From Siderastrea radians (lineage: Eukaryota > Cnidaria > Anthozoa > Scleractinia > Rhizangiidae), in NCBI GenBank assembly GCA_964017195.1, contig OZ024895.1:21833233-21897232 (forward strand): DNA of 64,000 nucleotides, written 5' to 3'. The notes under the pieces were generated by a model, which was not told the DNA's origin, made no database searches, and worked only from the letters and a program-made list of their open reading frames with translations. Numbering within the stretch: the stretch's first letter is position 1; each line of letters opens with the position of its first letter. The position numbers and the translations under genes were made by a program. Below, piece after piece: positions 11,720 to 21,869 of this stretch.

Positions 11720-12516
11720 CCGGTCAAATTGAAGGTTAAACATCCCCCCCGGGCAACCCCCGGGGCATTTGAACTTTTGGAATTTGTGTCGGTCAAATTC
11801 CCCTTCCCGGGGCCAAAAAGGTGTTCAAATGCACCACTATAGGTCCATTTTAGGTGATCAAATGCCCCCACCCCCGGGAGATCTTTGATGCAAGACCATA
11901 TTTTTCAACTGTTGTAGCTTGTTCAGCAGACAGTTCTGAGTTCATAAGATAGTTTTTATTCCATATATTAAAGCACTGTAAAGAGAACCAACCTCAAACT
12001 CTTAAACAGTTGACAAACTTTGATCACAAAAACCTAAATGGTATATACATGATGGCAAACGTCATAATTTCCATATAGCAAACACAAACCTTTGGTCTAT
12101 TTCAATAGATCGATATAGATCAATATAAGTTAGATCAGCACCGAGGCCGTTTCCCATTTTGTACTTATTTTTTCTGACTTCAAGATCGATTAACACTTCG
12201 TAATAAATACAGAGCAAAGCTTTTGCAGCCCTCTCTTTTGCAGCCAGTCGCAAACAAAGGCGCAATTTTGTCCTCTAAAATCCTCCAATGTAAGACGCTC
12301 TGTTAACTCCGCCATGTTTTCCTCACGTACAAGCGCTGAGACAGGTAACATGACACCGAGGCAATTTGTTCAAATTCCCCACCCTTCCCATGCGGTTTAC
12401 AAATTCCCCACCCCTGCGAAGACTTTAACTGTCACATTCCCTACTCCCCGGGCACAGCAAAGAGCCAAATTCCCGGGGTGTGCCCGGGGAAGATGTTGAA
12501 GCTTCAATTTGACCGG
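11720..12516. mobile_element. 797-bp TA-flanked MITE inside the transposase exon
   Basis: Terminal inverted repeats CCGGTCAAATTGAAG and CTTCAATTTGACCGG, each flanked by TA (11718-11719 and 12517-12518). Removing the element plus one TA rejoins the transposase frame exactly (..FDNV-H-KCIICQ). The TA duplication suggests a mariner/Tc1-type mobiliser. The interior has GC-rich CCCCGGGCA blocks at each end and a minus-strand small ORF. Confidence 0.85.
12190..12315 (-). CDS. Small ORF inside the MITE, possible transposon-gene first exon
   Basis: A minus-strand frame opens at an ATG (12315) after GTGAGGAAAAC and reads MAELTERLTLEDF..NCAFVCDWLQKRG before a stop at 12190. It is 41 codons, in a good start context, and lies in an otherwise noncoding MITE. 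It may be a relic first exon from the autonomous partner, or chance. No domain recognised. Confidence 0.25.
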   Translation of the reverse strand: MAELTERLTLEDFRGQNCAFVCDWLQKRGLQKLCSVFITKC

Positions 12517-13472
12517 TACATAAGTGCATCATTTGTCAAAGGGACTTACCAGGCCACCATTTGAGGAGTGGGAAGAGTTCATCAGACACCAAGCTAGCAC
12601 AGGCTGCAAGATACCGGGGAGATGATGTTTTGTTAAGAATTTGTGAAGATGGGTCAGAAATTGTTGATTGCTTATTGTGGCATGACACCTGCTATGCTTC
12701 CTATAGAAGTCAACAAAACGTCAAACATTCAGCTAATGCTACTGAACCGCCCAAAGACCAGCAAACGTCGAAAAGAGTGCAACGATCAGACAAAGATCAG
12801 ATAGACTGGTCTAAGTGTTTCATTTGTAAGAAACGAAGCTATAAGTAGAAAACAGAATTGATCAATGTTTCCACTTTTGAGGCCTGCCAAAGTATAAAGA
12901 AGGCTGCTACAAATAACGGTGATGAAGATATGATGCGCCTCCTTATTGATATTAAGGATGATCTTATCGCTGCTGAAGCGAAATACCACAAAAACTGTTA
13001 TGCACTCTATATTTCCAAAAAATCTTCACATGTCCGATTGGAAACACAACCTAGTGACACAGACTACGACAACGCCTTCCAACGACGCGCTGAAGACTTA
13101 AAGCATGGACTAGATGAGGGACGAGCATTTGACATGGCATCGCTGCTGGCCAGATATAAGGAATTTCTTTTAGAGAAGGGAGTCACTGGAGCTGAAAGCT
13201 ACAGCACGCAACGTCTAAAGGATCGCTTGAGGAATTTCTTTGGAGAGGAAATTGTTTTCCACCAGCAGTTAGGAAGAGCAAAGCCAGAATTAATCTACTC
13301 ATCCAACGTTAAGCTCCAAGATGTGATTAATGCATGGGCTCTCTCGCAAACGATTGGTAAGACTTAGGTAAGACGTTACCCTTACATTCGTTACCCAGTC
13401 ACAATACTATGTAATGTTATACATTGTTTCTGCAATCAGATCTACCGTTATAAATCAATTTGCACATTTCAC

Positions 13473-13627
13473 AATAGGCCATTCCAGCTATAAGCGCACG
13501 CTCTTCGTACTATTTAGAAATTTCCCAGGCACCTACCACAACTACCAGAATTATTATAAAATCTATCAAGCGTGCGTTGCATGCTGGAAGTTGTGGTAGC
13601 ATGCGCTTATAGCTGGAATGGCCTATT
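13473..13627. mobile_element. 155-bp foldback MITE in the transposase intron
   Basis: Perfect 26-bp terminal inverted repeats begin AATAGGCCATTCCAGCTATA at 13473, with their exact complement ending at 13627. Inner complementary segments (TACCACAACT / AGTTGTGGTA) extend the stem. It sits within the intron between the zinc-module exon and the next exon, so the host transposon gene would have remained spliceable. Confidence 0.85.
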
Positions 13628-16600
13628 AACGTTTTCAAAAGGGTATCCATAAGTGTAGGGATAACGTATTTTCAGCAACAAAACTCTAAAACACAACTGC
13701 ATACCTTAACATGAAATCGAGAACTTGTGAAATCGTATATAAAGATGCTAAAACGATTTTTATATGCCTTGTATTATCATAGTTTTTCTTAAGCTAACAT
13801 TTTCTTTACAATCATCATTCTCAGGATAACGAAACCCATTGCAACTACCTCGCTAGTGTGGCAAAAGACATCAAAGCCGGAATAACAAAGTACAGTGGCA
13901 TAAAAACAAGGCCTTTAGATACAAGAGATATTTCTTTAGAGGCTACACGAAAGATTGTACCTGACGACCTGTATTGCTTGATCCGTCTTCTAATCACCGG
14001 TGAGGCTGACCAGAAAGACCGACCGCTCTCAGTGCCTCAGCATTTCAGGCGAGCGCCAAGTCTTGAGTATTTGTCAAGATATCATCCATTGTTCGACCAA
14101 AGGTAAAGTGAAGACTTCCAAACATGCAGGCCTAGCAATAACCGTCCACCATCTGACATCCTCGCGACGTCTGATAACACTGCTGAAGAAAATGGGGCAT
14201 TGCTGCTCCTACGATGAGATGCGGGCTGTCGATACCAGTGCGGCACTAGAGGTACTGGCTAAAGCTGAGAAAATCGGGACAGTTATTCCTTCGAACATCT
14301 CGCCCAGCACTTTTGTCCAAATCGCAGCCGACAACAACGATCTAAATGAGGAAACTATGGATGGCAAAAACACGACAGATGCTACAACCATGGTGGTGTA
14401 CCAGCGAAAAGTGTTTGGTCCAGATCCTCCTCCAGTGCACCACGCAGACCAAAGTATCAAGCAACGGTCTCTACAGTCCCCCTCAAGTGTTTATGAGATC
14501 CAAGAGTGCTCCAAGTGATCCAAGAGTGATCTAAGTGACGACCCGCACCTTCTGTTTACACTGATCAGGTTGACACCAACTGGTATAACGCCGGCAAGGA
14601 CTGTTTTATCCAGGCAAGTAAGAGCGATAACGTTTGGCGGTTGCTGCGAGCTCATCCATCCAGTTTTCAACAAGCCCTAGAGCCAGCAGATATCCAGAAT
14701 GTTCCAGGATGGAGTGGCTTCAACGCAATACTCTTTCCAGAGATACCGAGAGAAAGCAACATTGGCTATTGCCCCATGATAGACGACGGCTCCTCCACAG
14801 AATACAGTACTATATACACAGTCCTCAAACATGGCCAAGCGATCTCCTCTACCCTAGGGCAACGAGACACTGTTATTACTTTCGATCTTCTTATTTATAT
14901 GAAGGCAAAGCAGATCCAGTGGAGGTATTCAAGAGAATTTTCTGATGTGGTCATTAGGATGGGTGGCTTCCATATAGCCCTTAATGACCTAGCATTGATC
15001 GGGAAGCGGTATCAAGACTCCGGACTCGAGGACCTTCTGATTGAAACTGGCGTGTACGCTGCAGGAACCACATCCGTTCGGCACTAATGAAAGGAAATTC
15101 GTACAATCGTGACGTAAGAGCACACAAGCTGATATCAAAGGCTTTGTATCGACTTCTGTTGATGTCGTTTTTGGAGTGGTATGCCAGCGCTGACAATAAC
15201 ATTTCTGATGAAGAAAGCATTTTACAGTCTATTGATGATGCGATCCGTATACTAGGGCAACATGGCGATGTCTCAGAGAAAGTAACCCAACTTAACGACG
15301 ATGCGAAGGAGCTAACAACACTACTCGAAGCTTTCAAGGAACAAGGGAGAATTGGCTCTAAGACGTTCTCTTTCTGGGAACCGTACGAAGACATGGTGAA
15401 TGCTCTCCTACAGTTCATCAAAGCGGAACGGTCGGGCGATTGGATGTTATATCTTTCGGCTTTGGCCGAGATGATACCGCATTTCTTCGCCATGGATAGA
15501 CCCAACTATGCACGTTGGCTGCCAATATACATGGCAGACATGCAGTTGTTAGATTCAAAGCATCCCAAGGTTTACGAGGAATTTATGTCCAGAAACTTCT
15601 CTGTAAGCCGCAGCGGTCAGCCCTTTTCCCAAGTCGCAACAGACATGGCGCTTGAGCAATCGATAAACGCTGACTCGAAGTCCAAGGGGGGTATAGTTGG
15701 CATATCCCAAAGCCCTGCAGCCCTTGAGAGGTGGTTCTTAACCGCCCACGAACGTGCCTCTATCACAACAGCCCTTCGTGAGATGTTCGGGGATAAAGAT
15801 AATCAACAGGTAGGTGCGACTTTTATCACTCGGGAATACATTGAATACCTGGGCATTAAAATAAAGAAAATCTTATTGGCCAGAAAATTAAAAAGAATTT
15901 GCTTTAATATTTCAAGGTAACACACAAGGAGGCTGCGCCAAAGAGGGTTAGTCGAGATGAAGAAGACGTCAGGAAGCTGATCAGCTGTTTCTCATCTGAT
16001 CTGATGATCAACCCATTTAGCTGCAACACAGAATCCCTCGTTAATGTCGCTACAGGTGTCGTCTTACCTCAAGATGTTGCAGATTCTCTTCTAGCGAGCC
16101 GTGCGAAAGGTCAGGAGCAGATGACATTTGTGAAGAAGAGGATCAATTCTAATGATGTCAGATTTTGGGACTCCATTCCCAACCTCAAGATCAAAACGTT
16201 CAGCTCAATGTCAAAGAAGGTGAAAGTAAAATCTGGAGATGGCAAGAGTATCACAGTGCATGCTGACAGGGACCTTTTTGGAAGGCTTCTCGTTGTCGCT
16301 AATGTGCCTCAAACCAATCTGCAGGAGGTTTTGAGTTATGAACTGTCGCCCATTCCATGTGCCCTCGCTCACCAAGATGGAAGTCTCAGAAAGACGACAA
16401 AGAGACATTTGGCTGGTATCATAGAGAAGCTTGTCAATGTTGTCCCTCAACTTCACTTACAGCCCGAGAACACCGTCTATATCCTTGATGGAATGGCAGT
16501 GGTTCAGATGACCAAGTCAGGGCATACCTCTACATTTTCCGAACTGGCCATGAAATACTATAGCATCTTCACATCGCCCCTGTCCACGCGCAAGTGTAAC

Positions 16601-17094
16601 TGTGTCCACGTCGTTTTTGACAAGTACTTTAACACATCTATCAAAGCTGGAGAGCGCTCGAGAAGAGGCTCATCAAGTGCACTTGAAGTACACATCGGAG
16701 GACCCTCAACGCCAGTGCCCAAACAGTGGGATAAATACATCACCAACCCGAAAAACAAGAAGAACTTGTGCGACTTCCTCACAAAGTCAATGTGCAGCCT
16801 CGGAAAGGGCGCCTTCCAGCGAACACGCGACTTATAATTGGGGGTGGACTAAAGGATGGAGAGAGATGTGTGGAAATCACGAGAGCTAACGACTACCATG
16901 AATTGTCTGATCTTCAGTCCAACCAGGAGGAAGCTGATACTCGAATGCTACTCCACGCGAAGTATGCGGTAAGTGAGCGCCAAGAAATAAATATCGTCAT
17001 ATGATACTGATGTTCTTGTTCTGTGTGCAGCCCACTTCAACACCATCGCACCAAAGGAGCTTTGGTTTCGCACAGGTGTGAAAGACCACCTGCG

Positions 17095-17338
17095 TTAGCT
17101 TGATAGCTCAATTGGTTAGAGCGCTGCACCGGTATCGCAGAGGTCAGGATTCGAATCCCGGCAAGCCTGATTTTTTCAGGCTTTCTTTTCGCAACTGCAT
17201 AAGTTGCGTTAATAACTGCGAGGATCTCTTTACGTTTATTTCTTCATTCCGCAGTTCAAGTACATGAATTTCATATATTCATAATTTCATCTTCATCTTT
17301 CCCGGGTATATTACGAACCAATCAATGACCAACTCCCA
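17095..17338 (+). repeat. tRNA-derived SINE, first of a tandem dimer
   Basis: The tRNA-like head GCTTGATAGCTCAATTGG (A box) is followed by GGATTCGAATCC (B box). The body contains TTTTTTCAGGCTTTCTTTTC, GCAACTGCATAAGTTGCG and GGTATATTACGAACCAAT. The anticodon stem is mispaired and position 33 is not T, so it is not a functional tRNA. It replaces the transposase C-terminus immediately after VKDHLR. Confidence 0.85.
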
Positions 17339-17490
17339 GTTGGCTTGATAGCTCAATTGGTTAGAGCGCTGCACCGGTATCACAGAGGTCAGGGTTCGAA
17401 TCCCGGCAAGCCTGATTTTTTCAGGCTTTCTTTTCGCAACTGCATAAGTTGCGTTAATAACTGCGAGGATCTTCTTTACATTTAATTAAA
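17339..17490 (+). repeat. tRNA-derived SINE, second of a tandem dimer
   Basis: Same head as the preceding copy, with a perfect B box (GGTTCGAATCC) and acceptor-like ends GGCTTG..CAAGCC. Its tail is truncated after CTGCGAGGATCTTCTTTACA, just before the transposon's right inverted repeat. Confidence 0.85.
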
Positions 17491-17514
17491 CTGTTGCACT
17501 TGATAACCCCAAAT

Positions 17515-17858
17515 GCTAAATTCAGATCTGATAAAGGTCACGTGACCTCCAATGCGGTATTATTTTATGTTATAGATATCAGATTTCGCATTCTCTTATC
17601 ATATCATTGATAATTTGTTTGGTTTCCCGACAATATTTGAACAAAAAGATGAGAAAATCGGCGAACGTGATATCAGCCTCGTTTCCATGCTGAGCTCTCA
17701 GATGACTCGAGAAAACAGCCCTCAACTCAAAACCTATACCACAATTTGATATTACAAACTACCTAGTGTTAAGCAGCAGGTCTTACTCTAACAGAATCAG
17801 TGGTCAAACCTTTTCTGACTCTTGGGTTGAACAAAACCTATTTTTTTCGGTCCTGGCT
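17515..17858 (-). repeat. Right terminal inverted repeat of the 7.3-kb transposon
   Basis: Mirror of 10573-10886 and the fuller of the two arms. It ends TTTTTTTCGGTCCTGGCT directly before LINE-derived sequence. The palindrome GGTCACGTGACC is at about 17536-17547. Confidence 0.9.
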
Positions 17859-18850
17859 GCTCGACTATTAACTGTCGTGGGACAGCTCCGCAATTGAAAA
17901 AACTCATTTACAATTCTCTAAACGTTATTTAGAAGTTCATAACAAGGCATCCAATATTGCATGCTGAACTAGGTAAATTCCCTTTGATCATTGATATAAA
18001 TGAAAAGATACTTAATCACTTAAACTACCTCCAAGAAAAGGAAGAAAGCTCTATAGTCAAACAATCTTTAAAAATATCTATTGACCTTCATTATAACGGT
18101 CATAATAGTTTTTACTCTAGTCTCATGAAAATGACTGACTATTATAATTTCTGTGACTTTATTAAATTGTAATTCATTGAATGAAGGTAAAATCAAACAA
18201 TATGTAGATCTCATGAAAAAGAAGTATATCTCTCAGATTGGAAGCAAACCCTTCAACATTTGCAAAAACTTAGTTTTTATTACACATTCAAAACGAATTA
18301 TAGCCTTTCTGCCTACCTAGATCTAACAAGAAAGAACCCATCTAGAAAATCATTAGTAAAACTGAGAATTAGCAGTCATAAACTTCGGATTGAAACAGGT
18401 AGATACGACAAAATACCTCTTGATGAGAGGTTATGCAGTCTCTGCAATTGTAACAAAATTGAAGATGAAACTCACTTTTTACTAGATTGCCCGAGCTATT
18501 CTTCGATAAGAGACAGGTTCTTTTCTAAAATAGAACCTAAAATCCCATTTCTACGACTATTATCACATATACTGCCACAGATTTACGACCTTATTGCCAC
18601 ATCTTATGAATTTTACTGATTATTTTATAAATATTCAATTAATTTCATTCATCTCGTCATGCTTTGAACAGAGAGACAAACTAGTTACAAAGGCTACCTC
18701 TCTGAATGGTTAAAAATAAGACATTTTTGTAATCTCTTTAGTTATTTTAATTAAGTAATTAATTAATAATTAAATTTTAAGTGGCTTTTGCAATACTGTA
18801 ATACTTTGTTATAGTCATGCAAATAAAACTTGTTGTTGTTGTTGTTGTTG
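17859..18850 (+). mobile_element. Right half of the split LINE: RT C-terminus, zinc-ribbon-like motif and 3' tail
   Basis: Resumes with EKTHLQFSKRYLEVHNKA, then ELGKFPLIIDINEKILNHL, and, after frameshifts, SAYLDLTRKNPSRKSLVKLR, HKLRIETGRYDKIP and LCSLCNCNKIEDETHFLLDC. The last is the CxxC..H..C motif typical of non-LTR RT C-termini. The ORF stops at 18619. A 3' UTR ends in CATGCAAATAAAACTTG and a (GTT)n tail at 18832-18850. Together with 10270-10572 this is one 5'-truncated LINE, probably of the CR1/L2-like group. Confidence 0.85.
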
Positions 18851-20452
18851 AATGAAAAAAAGGACTAATAAAGGCAAAACCACAGCGACAAACCAGTGAG
18901 GAGTGCCGGATCTTGTATTGACCTGGATCAGTAACAATCTTGAAGACGAAAGTAAACAACAGTAAACTGATCCTTACGGCAAGGAGATTGAGAAATTTAA
19001 ATTGAGACAGAAATGAAACAAAAAATACATGCTAAGTGATGTATTTGCCCATTATTTAGGTTGGCAAAACAAACCTTCTTCTGGGGCTAGGGGCTACTAT
19101 CTTTATCAGAAACTAAAAATAATAATAATGAGCAACAAACAAACAAACAAAGGCTGGATGACGGACCGAAAATTATGTTCACAGATAGCCCATGTGGCTC
19201 GGTTGTCTTGTCTTGTGTCCACAGGTAGCCCATATCGCTTTTTGTGTCTTAAGGTAATATGTCCACAGGTAGCCCATATGGCTTGTTTTATGCTGAGCCA
19301 TGTTTTCACGACATTCATTTTAGTCCCTTGTACGGTACCCCTAGATTTAAGTCAGGGCACTTAATACTAACAGGAAGTAAGACTGTGCGAATGTGAGTTC
19401 TGTTCATTTTTCAGGAGCGGTAATCCTCAATAGACCTAACTAGAGGATGAGTACTCTTATTTGTGAGCCCAATAATCGGTGGCCTGTCGTATTCACGCAG
19501 TTTTTTTCACAGTGGCGGATATAACAAAGTGGAGATCCAAACTTCCCGCTTCCCGTACCGCCCTTCAATTCCAGGCTACACAATATATGATGTGTAATTT
19601 TTCCTATTCTCCCGCTTTTTGCCACCTTGGGTATTTCGCTTCCCACCCTTTCCTCTCCCATATCCCGTAATAATATCTTTCTCCCGTATCCCGTACACTT
19701 CCCTTAGCCTTTTTTTCCCAGGTTTTCGCACCCGTGACCCACACAACTGGCGAGACGAAAAAGTGGCAATTGTTAAAGAGGAGGTCAATTTGTATGCCAT
19801 CATGGTCCACAGGAAGCTGAACTTCAGTGACACGTTATCATAACTTGAACTAACTCGGATTAAAAAAGCAAGTACAACAGTAAAGCTGTGTCCCGACGAA
19901 AGAACTGATTTAGCATAATTTCGTGGGGGGGAATAATGAATAATGAATGACTAGTTAAATCAGTCAATGAATAAGGAATATTCAGAGTTCGAACATTCGG
20001 AATAATGAATAACTCAGTCCCTTTAAAGGAATAATGAATATCGCACATGTCGCATATGCATCTACATCTACATTTTATTACGTCGGACGGGTAGAATCCA
20101 TATGGATATCACAATGCACTCGAATAAATGCACCCGACTCTGTAAAATCTTTGGCAGTGTCTGCGACTATGTGTGAAGGCCAGCTAAAACAGTAGTCTGT
20201 AATCATACATAATTACTCTGGATGATCTGTATTCAATTAGGACTAAAACAGTCGTATTTTTTGCGTGGGTCCGTGAAAGCGCGCGGTCTGCGGGCGAAAG
20301 GTCTGGAGCGAGCGTGGAATAGACGAGTGACACTGGGGGCAAGAAGTCTTTCCTGTAGACTTTCTCATGATTGGTGTGTCTTTTATCAGTATACGATTGT
20401 TTTTATTAAGGGCGGACCACTTGACTCCTGCGAGGAGGGGAGTTGAGTGATT
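18851..20452. other. Repeat-rich intergenic DNA, no gene seen
   Basis: Three imperfect copies of a CACAGGTAGCCCATATGGCT-like motif lie at 19181-19200, 19220-19240 and 19262-19285. A CCCGTATCCCGTA-rich block is at 19655-19700. Copies of GGAATAATGAATAA occur at 19928-20045 and again at 22435-22505. Open frames here have no recognisable products. Confidence 0.5.
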
Positions 20453-20526
20453 TTAACAAAAAATATCCTGCTGGCAGACTTTTACAATGAAAAAATTCAT
20501 GCGCAACACCAATGTCGAAAACAAAA
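20453..20526 (+). repeat. 74-bp direct repeat, left copy
   Basis: Contains CTGCTGGCAGACTTTTACA and AAAAAATTCATGCGCAA, repeated at 21796-21869 in the same orientation with few differences. The pair brackets the SGNH ORF. Confidence 0.75.
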
Positions 20527-20877
20527 CCAAACATTATGTCAAAGCATAATGTTATTTATGTTGATACAGTGCGCCTTTTTACTCTTATTGCTCTTCCGAT
20601 TCTGGATTCCCATGTCAGATAACAGCCAATCCTAGTATCGGTCACGGTTGCGCCTGGGTATAAATTCCTCATCAATCTGACGTTAATTCCCTCTTTCTTT
20701 TCGCAATCACAGCGTTTACATCTCTAGGAAAAACTTTTCAGGCAAGTCAGTGTAGTCTAACTAGAGTAATCTTCGGGTAATCTCTATTCCTTTTTCCTTG
20801 GCGTATTTCTTAGCTATTTTAAGCGCTAAGGGGTGATCCTCGGTTATTTGGTCCCTTCATATATTATTTCTGTGCAC

Positions 20878-21445
20878 ATGGCCGTGCCACGTGTTCTTAT
20901 CCTTGGGCATCATTTCATTCGCTGTTTAGGTCAGTTTGTTGACTATCGCTCTCACCTTGACCGTTCATTTATGCTAAGTGGGGCCGCTATATTTCGGTGG
21001 CAAGGCTAGGGCGGCCGCACGGTGGCCACGATACAGGATGACCTGCATTTGGTTGAATCCTTTGCACCCCATATCGTAATTTTGCAATTAGGGACTTATG
21101 ACCTTTCCCGATTGGATCCTTTACTGGTGGGTTCGGCTATTGAAGATTTAGTTCGCACTTTGCACGACTCGTACAATGTCCGCCTGGAATGCGTGTGCCA
21201 AACCCTTTATCGCGGCGCGGACTCTGTATTCAATGTGCGAGTCCGAGCGCTGACGAAATACCTTAAAGTATTCTTCGAACCACTCCCCTATTCGTTTTTC
21301 TGGGGCCACCGGGGTTTTTTGGAGATCTACCCAGAGATTCCACGCTCGCGATGGTGTACACCTAAATAATCGAGGGCTTAAGCTTTATCGCAGTATTAGA
21401 GGAGCCGTTTTAAAATCCTTACGTTTATCAGTTAGCTCGTGTTAA
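20878..21445 (+). pseudogene. SGNH-hydrolase-like ORF of a retroelement (disrupted)
   Basis: Starts MAVPRVLILGHHFIRC (20878). An in-frame TAG lies at 21007-21009. The frame continues through LQLGTYDLSRLDPLLVG, corresponding to SGNH block III (GTNDL), and ends in a premature stop at 21369. A frameshift near 21345 restores DGVHLNNRGLKLYRSIRGA, which carries the block V D-x-x-H. Esterase/SGNH domains of this type occur in ORFs of CR1-like and DIRS/Ngaro-type retroelements in invertebrates. The Asp and His of the catalytic set are recognisable; the block I Ser is replaced (LGHHF). No RT or recombinase is visible nearby. Confidence 0.7.
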
Positions 21446-21795
21446 TTAGAGAAGTTCCGCATGCTATGTGGTGGAGAGAGCCATTTCCTTTTGATATGTT
21501 TTTCAAGCCAAGCCGTGTTTTTATCTTTAATGTCTAGTGAATCAGCTATTTTCATTTATTTTGCCGGCCTTCAGTTGCCGCATTACTTTATCGCTGTTCA
21601 CAGTTGGCTTATTCAGCTGGTTCTTTGTAACCGCATTGGTGCACAGTGTGCCCTTTATTTACCGGCTCTGGTAGCTTATTTTTCAAGTTTGCTTGCAGTT
21701 ACCGTATGAGTGTACAAACCATTTTGACCGCCTGTGTATCAAGGCGTGTCCAATGCACTCGGTATTACTGTCGATGCATCTTGTTTTCTTGTAGG

Positions 21796-21869
21796 TTAAC
21801 AAAACATATTCTGCTGGCAGACTTTTACAGTGAAAAAATTCATGCGCAAAACCAATGTCGAAAACAAAA
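21796..21869 (+). repeat. 74-bp direct repeat, right copy
   Basis: Second copy of 20453-20526. Flanking direct repeats around an SGNH ORF could be remnants of the split direct repeats of a Ngaro/DIRS element or of short LTRs. Confidence 0.75.

Larger units (their letters stand above)
11630..17093 (+). pseudogene. Degraded transposase with tandem zinc modules and PIN/XPG-like acidic motifs
   Basis: Starts MASKRKTPEDGF (11630) with a basic segment (TEKKKRA). Two similar putative zinc modules follow: KCIICQ..WHDTCYASY (12522-12705) and KCFICKK..YHKNCYALY (12815-13010). Later blocks are HHLTSSRRLITLLKKMGHC, SNISPSTF, DGKNTTDATTMVVYQRK, VPGWSGFN, MALEQSINADSKSKGG, CALAHQDGSLRKTTK, ILDGMAVVQMTK, EEADTRMLLHAK and YDTDVLVLC. 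The last three recall the acidic residues of PIN/XPG-type nucleases. Introns: 13353ff to about 13826, and 15809ff to about 15916. Lesions: a MITE (11720-12516), in-frame TAG at 12847, frameshifts near 14100, 14520, 15080, 16835 and 17000, and SINEs replacing the C-terminus after 17093. I recall this family as multicopy in cnidarians; its name is not certain. Confidence 0.8.
10573..17858. mobile_element. 7.3-kb DNA transposon with long terminal inverted repeats, inserted in a LINE
   Basis: Bounded by inverted repeats: left 10573-10886 (314 bp) and right 17515-17858 (344 bp), starting AGCCAGGACCGAAAAAAATA and ending in its complement. The left arm lacks ~30 bp present in the right arm. Both arms contain the palindrome GGTCACGTGACC near their inner end. 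Between them lies one plus-strand, intron-containing transposase pseudogene. The flanks are the two halves of one LINE ORF, which proves insertion. No target duplication is obvious. The nuclease-like motifs suggest an Academ-type superfamily (known for an XPG nuclease domain), but this is inference. Confidence 0.85.

Noticed and set aside
17095..17413. Two apparent tRNA genes
   Set aside because: A and B boxes are intact, but the anticodon stem is mispaired, position 33 is not T, and both continue into a shared SINE body.
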